In this document: piece after piece, positions 14,851 through 22,431 of the stretch
Numbering within the stretch: position 1 is the first letter of the stretch
Layout: each line of letters opens with the position of its first letter
Source of the DNA: JAOUEA01 sp038249195
Lineage (GTDB): Bacteria > Actinomycetota > UBA4738 > HRBIN12
Direction: 5' to 3'
DNA length: 64,000 nt
Assembly: GCA_038249195.1 (NCBI GenBank)
Contig: JBBRWM010000005.1
Location: 124,001-188,000, forward strand
The notes under the pieces: generated by a model
Told to the model about the DNA's origin: nothing
Seen by the model: only the letters and a program-made list of their open reading frames with translations
Databases searched by the model: none
Program-made: the position numbers and the translations under genes

Positions 14851-14885
14851 GCGTCCGGGCTCGGCTGAACGAGCGTGCCGCCCAG
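14851..14885. repeat. 35-bp sequence duplicated exactly in the peptidase gene at 17515-17549
   Basis: Inside the divergent cysH-sat spacer (14805-14995), 35 bases from 14851 are identical to 17515-17549, which codes for RARLNERAAQ in the M23 peptidase. The plus-strand frame here would encode the same residues but is closed on both sides. The rest of the spacer shows nothing recognisable. Confidence 0.6.
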
Positions 14886-14995
14886 GGGCGGTAGCCCCCC
14901 GACCTGCGGCGGCGCGCGTTCCGTACACTGGCCCGGCGCCCGCGGAGCGCGCGGACGCACCCCCGGAACCCACACCGAAGGAGCTGGATCTCGAC

Positions 14996-16162
14996 ATGTC
15001 CGACCCGTATCCCATCGCGCCGCACGGCGGCACCCTGGTGGACCTCCTCGCCGACGCCGCGTCGGCCGAGTCCCTGACGGCCGAGGCCGCCAACCTACCC
15101 AAGCTGGTCGTGAGCGAACGAGAGCTCTCCGACCTCGAGATGCTGGCGACGGGCGCGCTGAGTCCGCTCACGGGGTTCCAGGGTGAGCGGGACTACCACG
15201 CGGTGCTCGACGACATGCGCCTGGCCGACGGCCTGCCATGGTCGATCCCGGTGACGCTCTCGCTCACCGACGAGCAAGCGCATGCCGTGGGAGGCGCCAA
15301 CGCCGTGGCCCTGGTGCCCGCCGAGGGTGCCGAGCCGCTCGCCGTCCTGCGGGTATCCGAGATCTTCAAGCGGGACAAACACAAAGAGTCAGTGCAGGTC
15401 TATCGCACCGACGAGCCCGAGCACCCCGGGGTAGCGGCCGTGCTCGCGGCGGGGGACAACTGCGCGGCGGGCACCCTCGAGGTCATCGCCCTCCCCGCGC
15501 ACGACGACTTCGCGAACTATCGCCTCACGCCCGCCCAGACGCGCGCCGCGTTCGCGGAGCGGGGCTGGAGGACGATCGTGGGCTTCCAGACGCGCAACCC
15601 GATCCACCGCGCGCACGAGTACATCCAGAAGTGCGCGTTGGAGATCGTCGATGGATTGTTGGTGCACCCGCTGGTCGGCGCGACCAAGGGCGACGACGTG
15701 CCGGCCGACGTGCGCATGCGCTGCTACGAGGCCCTGTTCGAGGGCTACTACCCCAAGGATCGTGCCATGGTGAGCGTGTTCCCCGCCGCCATGCGTTACG
15801 CGGGCCCTCGTGAGGCCGTGTGGCACGCGATCGCGCGGAAGAACTACGGATGCACGCACTTCATCGTGGGCCGCGACCACGCGGGGGTGGGCAGCTACTA
15901 CGGCACATACGACGCGCAGCAGATCTTCAAGCGGTACGCGCCCGGCGAGCTCGGCATCACCACGCTGAACTTCGAGCATTCGTTCTGGTGCAACTCGTGC
16001 GAGGGGATGGCCTCGCCCAAGACGTGCCCACACCCCGAGGAGGCGCGGATCTCACTCTCCGGCACCAAGGTGCGCGAGATGCTGCGCGCCGGTGAGCGGC
16101 CGCCGGTCGAGTTCTCGCGGCCCGAGGTCGCGGACATCCTCATCGACGCGATGCGGGGGTAG
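14996..16162 (+). CDS. sat: Sulfate adenylyltransferase (ATP sulfurylase, Sat type)
   Basis: A 388-residue monomeric-type ATP sulfurylase making APS from sulfate and ATP. The PUA-like N-terminal domain is followed by catalytic motifs QTRNPIHRAHE (near residue 200), GRDHAGVGSYYG and the FWCNSCEGMASPKTCPH cluster of Cys/His. ATG 14996 is preceded by AAGGAG. No APS kinase domain is fused. With the divergent APS reductase it gives the route sulfate to APS to sulfite; sulfite reductase is not in the window. Confidence 0.95.
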   Translation: MSDPYPIAPHGGTLVDLLADAASAESLTAEAANLPKLVVSERELSDLEMLATGALSPLTGFQGERDYHAVLDDMRLADGLPWSIPVTLSLTDEQAHAVGGANAVALVPAEGAEPLAVLRVSEIFKRDKHKESVQVYRTDEPEHPGVAAVLAAGDNCAAGTLEVIALPAHDDFANYRLTPAQTRAAFAERGWRTIVGFQTRNPIHRAHEYIQKCALEIVDGLLVHPLVGATKGDDVPADVRMRCYEALFEGYYPKDRAMVSVFPAAMRYAGPREAVWHAIARKNYGCTHFIVGRDHAGVGSYYGTYDAQQIFKRYAPGELGITTLNFEHSFWCNSCEGMASPKTCPHPEEARISLSGTKVREMLRAGERPPVEFSRPEVADILIDAMRG

Positions 16163-16174
16163 CACCCGGCACCT

Positions 16175-16191
16175 CTTCGGGCCTGCCGAAG
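16175..16191 (+). terminator. Short hairpin after sat
   Basis: CTTCGG-GCCTG-CCGAAG, a 6-bp perfect stem 13 bp after the sat stop, followed by CATGTTT. A weak intrinsic terminator or the first of two. Confidence 0.4.
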
Positions 16192-16203
16192 CATGTTTGA
16201 ACC

Positions 16204-16255
16204 GGCAGGGCAGTGCCGCGGGGCAAAGAGCGAGCGCCCCGCGCACTGCCCTGCC
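16204..16255. terminator. Long 20-bp hairpin after sat
   Basis: A very stable stem: GGCAGGGCAGTG on the left pairs with CACTGCCCTGCC on the right, continued inward by CGCGGGGC with GCCCCGCG across one bulged C, with an 11-nt loop. TCTTG follows but there is no long T-run. Likely a bidirectional transcription stop or RNA-stabilising element isolating sat from the toxin-antitoxin-like pair. Confidence 0.55.
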
Positions 16256-16302
16256 TCTTGACGGGACCCGCAAGACCGCATGCTCCAGGGCCAGTAGCTG
16301 TG

Positions 16303-16342
16303 ATACGTATCTGGTATCGCCGGGTATACGTATCTGGTATCG
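16303..16342 (+). repeat. Two 17-bp direct repeats, candidate operator
   Basis: ATACGTATCTGGTATCG occurs at 16303-16319 and again at 16326-16342, period 23 bp. The second copy overlaps TATCGT (16338-16343), which sits 6 nt before the GTG of the XRE gene and could be its leaderless -10. The layout suits cooperative autorepression by the XRE protein. Confidence 0.6.
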
Positions 16343-16349
16343 TTGGTGG

Positions 16350-16676
16350 GTGTGGGGTGCGGCCTCGATACTCAGGATGGCGCGCCGGCGCGCTGGCTTC
16401 ACCCAGCGCGAGTTGGCGCGGCGCGCCGGCGTTCCCCAGCCCACGATCTCCCGGATCGAGCAGGGCCGGATCTCGCCCTCGCTCGCCACGCTCGCCCCGC
16501 TGATCGAGGCGTGCGGGATGGAGGTCGCGGCGATCGACCGGCCCGGAGCGGGCGTCGATCGGGGTCAGTTGTGGGACGGTCTTCGCCGGACGCCTCGGCA
16601 GCGTCTCGCGTTCGCGGTCGGATCTTCGATGGCGGTCGCGGATCTGTTGCGCCGCGCTCATGAGGTGCCCGCGTGA
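16350..16676 (+). CDS. XRE-family HTH regulator (antitoxin-like)
   Basis: A 108-residue DNA-binding protein. The N-terminal XRE helix-turn-helix is clear: MARRRAGFTQRELARRAG then VPQPTISRIEQGR. A C-terminal tail (RQRLAFAVGSSMAVADLLRR) may contact the partner. GTG 16350 is preferred to ATG 16377 because the first HTH helix begins upstream of the ATG and a -10-like TATCGT lies 6 nt before the GTG. It overlaps the nucleotidyltransferase gene by GTGA, typical of toxin-antitoxin pairs. Probably autorepresses through the 17-bp repeats. Confidence 0.8.
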   Translation: MWGAASILRMARRRAGFTQRELARRAGVPQPTISRIEQGRISPSLATLAPLIEACGMEVAAIDRPGAGVDRGQLWDGLRRTPRQRLAFAVGSSMAVADLLRRAHEVPA

Positions 16677-17203
16677 CCGGGTTCGACCCGGACGCCATCC
16701 TTCGGGCCCTCGATGCGCGCGGGGTGCGGTTCGTGGTGGTGGGCGGCCTCGCGGGCAATCTCCGCGGGACCGCGGACGTGACCAACGATCTCGACGTCTG
16801 CTACGCGCGCGATGCCGAGAACCTTGACCGCCTCGCGGATGCGCTGGTGGAGCTCGGGGCCTGGCTCAGGGGCCCCGGCGTTCCCGAGGACATCCCTTTC
16901 GTCCTCGACGCCCTCTCGTTGCGGCACGGCGACACGTTCACGTTCGTCACCGATGCCGGCGCGTTCGACATCCTCGCCACGCCGAGCGGCACCAACGGCT
17001 TCGAAGATCTCGACGCCGGTGCGTCCTCGATCGACCTTGGGGACGGGCTCGTGGTGCGGGTGGCCTCGCTGGAGGACCTGATGCGGATGAAGCGAGCAGC
17101 GGGACGGCCGAAGGATCTCATCCAGCTCGAGCATCTGGGCGCCCTGCGTGAGGAGGTCGAGCGGTTCCGAGCGCAGGGGCTCGACCCGCAGCAGGGCGAG
17201 TGA
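16673..17203 (+). CDS. Nucleotidyltransferase-fold protein (toxin-like)
   Basis: A 176-residue protein of the polymerase-beta-like nucleotidyltransferase superfamily. VVVGGLAGNLRGTADVTNDLD near residues 21-41 gives the GG and the D-x-D metal site, and a third acid lies in AFDILATP. A helical C-terminus follows (LEDLMRMKRAAGRPKDLIQL, similar to AbiEii and related small transferases). Fusion-tight overlap with an XRE regulator suggests a toxin that modifies tRNA or proteins by nucleotidylation (inference from family, not shown here). Confidence 0.78.
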   Translation: MTGFDPDAILRALDARGVRFVVVGGLAGNLRGTADVTNDLDVCYARDAENLDRLADALVELGAWLRGPGVPEDIPFVLDALSLRHGDTFTFVTDAGAFDILATPSGTNGFEDLDAGASSIDLGDGLVVRVASLEDLMRMKRAAGRPKDLIQLEHLGALREEVERFRAQGLDPQQGE

Positions 17204-17276
17204 CCAGCGCGAACGCGCGCTGGTAGCCTCGACGCACGTTCTTCCGGTCTTGGAGGCAACGATCCTCGTTCCCAAG

Positions 17277-18332
17277 ATGCTCCGTCGCGTCGTCGTGGTG
17301 ACCGCCGCGTTGGCGCTGGCCGTGATCGCGCTGCCCGCACGCGCGGACACCGCCGGCGACCTCACGAACGCTCGCGCGCAAGCCGAGGCCGCCCGGTCCG
17401 AGCTCGACCGGATCGCGCAGCAGTGGCAGGCGGCGGAGGCACAGCTCGCCCAGGCGCGCGATGCCGCCGACGCCGCGACGGCGAGGATCGCGGAGCTCGA
17501 ACACGCGCTCGTGGGCGTCCGGGCTCGGCTGAACGAGCGTGCCGCCCAGCTGTACATGGCCGGCGGCAGCGAGCCCATGGTGGCCCTGCTCACGTCGAGC
17601 TCCATCACGGAGGCGACCGACCGGCTCCAGTATGCGAGCGCCATCGCCCAACGGGACACGGACCTGGCGACGAGCGTGTCGGCCCAGGCGCAGGAACTCG
17701 AGTGGCGGCGCGCCCAGCTTGCGGGCGCCGTGGCGCTGCAGGGAGCTGCCGCGGCGTCGCTCAAGGCCCAAGAGGCCGCGATCTCCGCTCGGGTAGCCGA
17801 CTATCAGGCGCGCGTGAGCGATCTGCAACGGCGCCTCGCCGCCGAGCAGGCGCCTCCCTCCCCCTCCCCGGGCGGGGCTCAATCGCAGTCCGCGGGCGGG
17901 CCGCCCGCCGGCGGACCGCCGCCCGTGAGCGGATCGGGCTGGCTCCAGACCTGCCCGGTGCACGGCGCCACGTCGTTCGTGGACTCCTTCGGCGACCCAC
18001 GCCCGGGCGGCCGCACGCACGAGGGCATCGACCTGATCGCGGCCTACGGGACGCCCGTGGTGGCGACGGCTCCGGGCACCGTGCACCGCACCAGCAGCTC
18101 GACCGGCGGCTACGGCACCGTGCTCTTCCTCGACAGCACCGCCGACTGGACCTTCTCCACGCACTTCAGCTCTTACGCGGGCCCCGGCGACGGCGCGCAC
18201 GTGAGCGCGGGTGAGACGATCGGCCTCGTGGGCTCGACCGGCGACACGAACGTGAACCACCTCCACTTCGAGTACCACCCCGGCGGCGGCGCGGCCGTCG
18301 ACCCCTACACGGCGCTGCTGAGCGTGTGCTGA
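17277..18332 (+). CDS. Secreted coiled-coil M23 metallopeptidase
   Basis: A 351-residue exported cell-wall hydrolase or division-associated factor. A signal peptide (LRRVVVVTAALALAVIALPARA) is followed by a long coiled coil (residues about 25-190), a Pro/Gly/Ser-rich linker and a C-terminal LytM/M23 domain. Zn ligands are visible in HEGIDLIA (H-x3-D) and HLHFEY (H-x-H). The organisation resembles EnvC/NlpD-like or RipA-linked peptidases. ATG 17277 begins the signal peptide; GGAGG lies about 20 nt upstream. Residues near 80-91 are encoded by the 35 bp that recur at 14851. Confidence 0.88.
   Translation: MLRRVVVVTAALALAVIALPARADTAGDLTNARAQAEAARSELDRIAQQWQAAEAQLAQARDAADAATARIAELEHALVGVRARLNERAAQLYMAGGSEPMVALLTSSSITEATDRLQYASAIAQRDTDLATSVSAQAQELEWRRAQLAGAVALQGAAAASLKAQEAAISARVADYQARVSDLQRRLAAEQAPPSPSPGGAQSQSAGGPPAGGPPPVSGSGWLQTCPVHGATSFVDSFGDPRPGGRTHEGIDLIAAYGTPVVATAPGTVHRTSSSTGGYGTVLFLDSTADWTFSTHFSSYAGPGDGAHVSAGETIGLVGSTGDTNVNHLHFEYHPGGGAAVDPYTALLSVC
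17515..17549. repeat. Coding copy of the 35-bp duplicated sequence
   Basis: Identical over 35 bases to the non-coding copy at 14851-14885; identity stops sharply on both sides. Here it lies in the coiled coil of the M23 peptidase. Confidence 0.6.
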
Positions 18333-18368
18333 ACGTGGGTTCCCGAACCGCAGGTCATCTCGGCCCCG

Positions 18369-18374
18369 TAGGAT
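18369..18374 (+). promoter_or_regulatory. Leaderless-type -10 of the RsiG-like gene
   Basis: TAGGAT, 6 nt before the GTG at 18381. Confidence 0.4.
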
Positions 18375-18380
18375 AAGGAC

Positions 18381-18914
18381 GTGGCGACCAACTACGGGAA
18401 CCGGCGCATCGATCGCATCCGCGACGCGGCGTACCTGCAGGGCATCGACGATCTCTCGCTCGAGGAGCTGCGCTCCCGTCGCGATGAGTGCTTGGCAGAG
18501 CGCGAGTACCTCTCGCTGCTTCGCCGGCTGGTGCAGGGGCGCGCCGAGATCCTGCAGGCGGAGCTCGCCTCTCGTACGGCGGGCGAGGACGCCGGCCCCC
18601 TCGTGGACCGGCTCGCCACGATCCTGGCCGGTGACGAGCCCTCGGGCCCTTCCCGCGGGGAGGCCGTACACGTGGGGCTGCCGGAGGAGGAACTGCTGCT
18701 GGCCCGTCGCCGGGTCGAACGCCTCGTGGCCGACGCCGGCATCTCGGACCCCTCCGTCCTCGACGACGCCTCCCTCGCCACGGCGGCCGAGACGCTCGTG
18801 AGCGAGGAGCACGAGGTCTCCGCCGCGCGCGCAGTCGTGATGGGCGTGCTGGATACGCTCCAAGCCGAGCTGAAGCGCCGGTACAAGGACGACCCGAGCC
18901 TCGCGCTGACCTGA
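18381..18914 (+). CDS. rsiG: RsiG-like c-di-GMP-binding anti-sigma factor homologue
   Basis: A 177-residue, mostly helical, cytosolic protein with the layout of actinobacterial RsiG, which binds a c-di-GMP dimer and a WhiG-type sigma factor. RsiG helices carry E-x3-S-x2-R-x3-Q-x3-D. Helix one here reads Ser45, Arg48, Gln52, Glu56 (LSLLRRLVQGRAEIL). Helix two reads Glu143, Ser147, Arg150, Met154, Asp158 (HEVSAARAVVMGVLD). Having signatures in both helices resembles the monomeric RsiG described from Rubrobacter. The next gene is an HD-GYP phosphodiesterase. No whiG is in the window. The call rests on motif recognition. Confidence 0.7.
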   Translation: MATNYGNRRIDRIRDAAYLQGIDDLSLEELRSRRDECLAEREYLSLLRRLVQGRAEILQAELASRTAGEDAGPLVDRLATILAGDEPSGPSRGEAVHVGLPEEELLLARRRVERLVADAGISDPSVLDDASLATAAETLVSEEHEVSAARAVVMGVLDTLQAELKRRYKDDPSLALT

Positions 18915-19089
18915 GCGCTCGGGACTAGGCACGAAGGACCCTCGCGACCCGTTCGCTGTACCCCGCCCGGCCCATCGGAAGCTCCGCCGTCCGGGGGCCG
19001 GGAATCGGACGGAGGCCCTATGGCGAGCTGACGTTCGGACCGCGAGAGTGCTCAGGGCCGTCATCCGCCGATCGAGTCCGAGGTAGCAC

Positions 19090-19860
19090 GTGAGCGTCAC
19101 CATGAAGCAGGCCCCCTTCACCCCAGCGATCGCGACCGCGCACGAGGACATCCTGCGGGATCAGCTGGCGATCTTCGCCCGGGAGCTGGGCGTGCTCTAT
19201 CGATCCGAGCGCACGCGCAGCCGCGAGCTCGAGGCGGCGATGGAGGCGATGCAGGAGACCTGCGTCGCAACGATCACCGCGCTCGCCCAGGCGGTCGAGG
19301 CCAAGGACGTCACCACGCGCGGACATCTCGACCGCACGCATCGTTACGGGATCGCTCTCGCGGAGCGGGTCGACCCCGCGCTCGCGGCGCGCCCGGAGGT
19401 GGGCTACGGGTTCTTCCTGCACGACATCGGGAAGGTGGGGATCCCCGAGGCGATCTTGTCCAAGCCGGGCCCGCTCAACGCATCCGAGTGGGACATCATG
19501 CGGACCCACGCCGCGATCGGGGCCAAGATCGTGGAGCCCATCCGGTTCCTCGCCGATGCCGTCGAGATCGTGCGCAGCCATCACGAGCGATGGGACGGGC
19601 GCGGCTACCCGAGCGGCCTGGCAGGTGAGGCGATCCCCGTTGCCGCCCGGGTGTTCGCCGTCGCGGATTCGTTCGACGCCATGACCTCGGATCGGCCTTA
19701 CCGCGATGCCCTGCCGCTCGAGCGCGCCGTCCAAGAGATCCGCGAGGGCTCCGCCACGCAGTTCGATCCCGTCGTGGTGGAGGCGTTCTGTGAGCTCGTC
19801 GATGACGGCGAGCTGCTGCTCGACAGTCTCCTCCCCGGAGTACCGGCGGATCCCCACTGA
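19090..19860 (+). CDS. HD-GYP domain c-di-GMP phosphodiesterase
   Basis: A 256-residue cytosolic protein: a short helical/coiled N-terminus (1-65) then a complete HD-GYP domain. Catalytic and signature residues are His79 in TRGHLDRT, His111-Asp112 in FLHDIGKVGIPE, and HHERWDGRGYPSG with the GYP-defining motif near residue 170, plus VADSFDAMTSDRPYR. Such enzymes hydrolyse c-di-GMP. No receiver or sensor domain is attached. Start GTG 19090 after GAGGTAG; ATG 19102 is possible. The 175-bp spacer upstream contains a small CCGTCC/GGACGG hairpin but no recognisable riboswitch. Confidence 0.92.
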   Translation: MSVTMKQAPFTPAIATAHEDILRDQLAIFARELGVLYRSERTRSRELEAAMEAMQETCVATITALAQAVEAKDVTTRGHLDRTHRYGIALAERVDPALAARPEVGYGFFLHDIGKVGIPEAILSKPGPLNASEWDIMRTHAAIGAKIVEPIRFLADAVEIVRSHHERWDGRGYPSGLAGEAIPVAARVFAVADSFDAMTSDRPYRDALPLERAVQEIREGSATQFDPVVVEAFCELVDDGELLLDSLLPGVPADPH

Positions 19861-19862
19861 GC

Positions 19863-19868
19863 TACCCT
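19863..19868 (+). promoter_or_regulatory. Leaderless-type -10 of the asparaginase gene
   Basis: TACCCT, 7 nt before the ATG at 19876. Confidence 0.3.
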
Positions 19869-19875
19869 GCACCGC

Positions 19876-20859
19876 ATGGTGGATGCGGTGGCGTTGGTGC
19901 GCGTCGTCCGCTCCGGTGTCACGGAGTCCCTGCATCTGGGCGACGTCGCCGTGTGCGATGCCGACGGTCGGTTGGTGGCCTCGGCCGGGGACCCTTCCCG
20001 CTTCCTCTTCGCCCGGTCCTGCATGAAGCCCCTGCAGGCGGCCGTGGCGCTCCGCGCGGTGGGCGAGCCCACCGTTGACGATCGCCAGCTGGCCACGATG
20101 TGCGCTTCCCACCAGGGCGAGGCCGTTCATGTCCGCACCGTTCGCCGCGTCCTGCGCCTCGCGCGACTGACGCCTGAGGCCCTGCAGACGCCGGCCGCCT
20201 ACCCGAGCGATCCCGGCGCGCATGCACGGGCGAGGTCCCGCTCGTCGCTCTACCACAACTGCTCGGGCAAACACGCCGGCATGCTCTTGGCCTCGGTGCG
20301 TTCGGGGTGGGATCCAGGTTCGTATCGCCGTGCGAGCCACCCGCTGCAACGGCGCGTGACGTCGGCGGTGGCCGCGAGCACGGGTGTGGCCGACCCAGCG
20401 CTCGGAGTGGACGGCTGTGGTCTCCCGGTTCACGGCATGCCCCTGCGGGCCATGGCCACGCTGTTCGCCAGGCTCGCCCGTCCCGAGCGCCTCGGCGATC
20501 TGGAACCGTTCGCGCGCCGGGCAACGAGCGCGATGCTCGCCCACCCCTACTTGGTGGGCGGCAAGGGCCGATTGGACACCGCCACCATGACGGCAACCGG
20601 CGACGTCGTGGTGAAAGAGGGGGCCGAAGCGCTCACGTGCGCCGCCTCCCTGAGCTCGGGGCTTGGGGTGGCGGTCAAGATCGCCGACGGTGGCGACCGG
20701 GCGGCCGGCCCCGCGTTGCTTCACGCCCTGGCCGCCGTCGATATCCTCACGCGAGGAGAGCTGGATCCGCTGGCCGCCCACGCCCGGCCGCAAGTACTGG
20801 GGGGCGGGCGCCCGGTGGGCGAGATGATGCCGGTGTTCGAGCTGCGCCGCCGGCGCTGA
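19876..20859 (+). CDS. L-asparaginase II family protein (Rhizobium etli AII type)
   Basis: A 327-residue asparaginase of the thermolabile R. etli class, unrelated to E. coli AnsA/B, which hydrolyses asparagine to aspartate and ammonia. The nucleophile motif SCMKPLQA (S-x-x-K) is near residue 48; CASHQGE, HNCSGKHAGM and GVDGCGLPVHGMPL supply the conserved Cys and Lys residues of the Zn/active-site region. No signal peptide. It starts 15 bp after the HD-GYP stop and may have its own leaderless promoter. Confidence 0.9.
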   Translation: MVDAVALVRVVRSGVTESLHLGDVAVCDADGRLVASAGDPSRFLFARSCMKPLQAAVALRAVGEPTVDDRQLATMCASHQGEAVHVRTVRRVLRLARLTPEALQTPAAYPSDPGAHARARSRSSLYHNCSGKHAGMLLASVRSGWDPGSYRRASHPLQRRVTSAVAASTGVADPALGVDGCGLPVHGMPLRAMATLFARLARPERLGDLEPFARRATSAMLAHPYLVGGKGRLDTATMTATGDVVVKEGAEALTCAASLSSGLGVAVKIADGGDRAAGPALLHALAAVDILTRGELDPLAAHARPQVLGGGRPVGEMMPVFELRRRR

Positions 20860-20886
20860 GGGACCTGCGTTCGCGGCAACCTGCAC

Positions 20887-20892
20887 TAGCAT
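20887..20892 (+). promoter_or_regulatory. Leaderless-type -10 of the mshA-like gene
   Basis: TAGCAT, 7 nt before the ATG at 20900. Confidence 0.4.
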
Positions 20893-20899
20893 CGAAGGG

Positions 20900-22159
20900 A
20901 TGTCCGCTCCCCGCGTCGCCGTGATGTCCGTGCATACCTCGCCCATGGATCAACCCGGGTCCGGCGACTCCGGCGGCATGAACGTCTACGTCCGCGCGGT
21001 CACCGAACGGCTCGCGCGACGCGGCGTCGAGGTCGACCTCTTCACGCGCTGTCGCGGCGGCGACACCCACGATGTGCGAGAGATCGCGCCCGGCATCCGC
21101 GTGGTGAGCGTCAAGGCGGGGCCGTGCACCCCCGTCCCCAAGGCGGTGCTGCCGCGGTTCCTTCCCGAGTTCCTGGGCGGCGTGTTGAGGATCGCGCGCG
21201 AGGACGGCGGGGGGTACGACATCGTGCACAGCCACTACTGGCTCTCTGGCTGGGTCGGGCGCGCGGCCAAGGAGGCCTGGGGCACGCCGCTCGTGGCCTC
21301 GTTCCACACGCTCGGCAAGGTGAAGAACTATTCGCTGGCCCGCGGGGAGTGCCCCGAACCGGCCGCCCGCCTCGCCGGGGAGGAACGCGTCATCGCCGAC
21401 GCCGACCTGATCCTCGCGCCGACGCCATCGGAGGCCGCGCAGCTGGTGGGTCTCTACCGGGCGGATCCGGCCCAGATCCGGCTGGTACCCCCGGGGGTCG
21501 ATCACACGATCTTCGTGCCCAAGGATCGCGCGGCGGCGCGGGAGGCGCTGCACCTATCCGGGCTCCGCCTCGCGCTCTACGTGGGCCGCCTTCAGGGGCA
21601 CAAAGGCCCCGACGTGGCCGTGCGCACCCTGGCCGAGGCGGTGGCCCGCGACCCGGAGGTGGCCGGCGATCTGGTGCTCGGCATCGTCGGGGGGCCGAGC
21701 GGGGCCGACCACGGCGCCGAGATGGCGCGGCTCATGGACCTCGCGGGCGCCCTGGGTGTGAGCGATCGCGTGATGCTGTTCCCCCCCCAGCCGCAGGCGC
21801 GCCTCGCGGACTTCTACGCGGCCTCCGACGTGGTGCTCACACCGTCGCGGTCCGAATCGTTCGGGCTCGTCGCCCTGGAGGCGCAGGCCTGCGGCGTGCC
21901 CGTCGTGGCCGCCGCCGTCGGCGGGTTGCGCTACGTCGTCGAGGACGGCCGCACGGGCTTCCTCGTGGAGGGCCACGATCCCGCCGATCACACCGAACGG
22001 CTGCTACAGATCCTGCGCGACCCCGCGCTGGCGGCGCGACTGGGAGGAGAAGCCGCCCGCCGGGCACTCAGGTTCACCTGGGACGCCACGGCGCACGAGC
22101 TCATGAGCGTCTACGACGAGGTCGCGAGGGGACCGCGTCACAGTGCGTTGACGCTCTGA
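20900..22159 (+). CDS. mshA: D-inositol-3-phosphate glycosyltransferase MshA (mycothiol biosynthesis)
   Basis: A 419-residue GT-B retaining glycosyltransferase of family GT4 that transfers GlcNAc to inositol 3-phosphate, the first step of mycothiol synthesis. GDSGGMNVYVRAV near residues 23-35, DIVHSHYWLSGW, SFHTLGKVKN and GVDHTIFVP are MshA signatures; the nucleotide-sugar site includes VGRLQGHKGPD and the E-x7-E region SRSESFGLVALEAQACG. The last codons run into the tandem repeats starting at 22135, so the C-terminal RHSALTL is repeat-encoded. Confidence 0.92.
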   Translation: MSAPRVAVMSVHTSPMDQPGSGDSGGMNVYVRAVTERLARRGVEVDLFTRCRGGDTHDVREIAPGIRVVSVKAGPCTPVPKAVLPRFLPEFLGGVLRIAREDGGGYDIVHSHYWLSGWVGRAAKEAWGTPLVASFHTLGKVKNYSLARGECPEPAARLAGEERVIADADLILAPTPSEAAQLVGLYRADPAQIRLVPPGVDHTIFVPKDRAAAREALHLSGLRLALYVGRLQGHKGPDVAVRTLAEAVARDPEVAGDLVLGIVGGPSGADHGAEMARLMDLAGALGVSDRVMLFPPQPQARLADFYAASDVVLTPSRSESFGLVALEAQACGVPVVAAAVGGLRYVVEDGRTGFLVEGHDPADHTERLLQILRDPALAARLGGEAARRALRFTWDATAHELMSVYDEVARGPRHSALTL

Positions 22160-22242
22160 CGCGTCACAGTGCGTTTGACGCTCTGACGCGTCACAGCGCG
22201 TTTGACGCTCTGACGCGCGTCACAGCGCGTTCACGCTCTGAC
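22135..22242. repeat. Four tandem units of 26-28 bp at the end of mshA
   Basis: Units at 22135, 22161, 22188 and 22215 share GCGTCACAG(T/C)GCGTTTGACG followed by CTCTGAC, with one- to two-base length changes and few substitutions. The first unit overlaps the mshA stop codon. Each unit contains GACGC/GCGTC half-sites able to pair, so transcripts could fold between units. Confidence 0.75.
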
Positions 22243-22431
22243 CAGCGCGGATGTGATCCATCGCACGGTGGCCATCGATTTGTCACTCTTTGTTCCAACG
22301 CCCCTACCAGCGGATATACCCTCTGACCAGCGGAAACGTGGAGTTGACCCGCACGCGAGGGCGCCCGTAGGATTCGGCTCGCTCCAAGCAGTCGAAGCAC
22401 CGACTCGAGGAGACCGGACGAGGCGCCGGGG

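Noticed and set aside
16163..16300. Possible tRNA gene in the GC-rich hairpins after sat
   Set aside because: The stems form two simple hairpins, with no cloverleaf, TTC loop or anticodon arm.
18915..19089. Possible c-di-GMP riboswitch upstream of the HD-GYP gene
   Set aside because: A small hairpin is present but the conserved GEMM core bases could not be found.
17118..19151. 677-codon reverse frame opposite the peptidase and RsiG-like genes
   Set aside because: Shadow frame; the forward genes have clear domains and starts.
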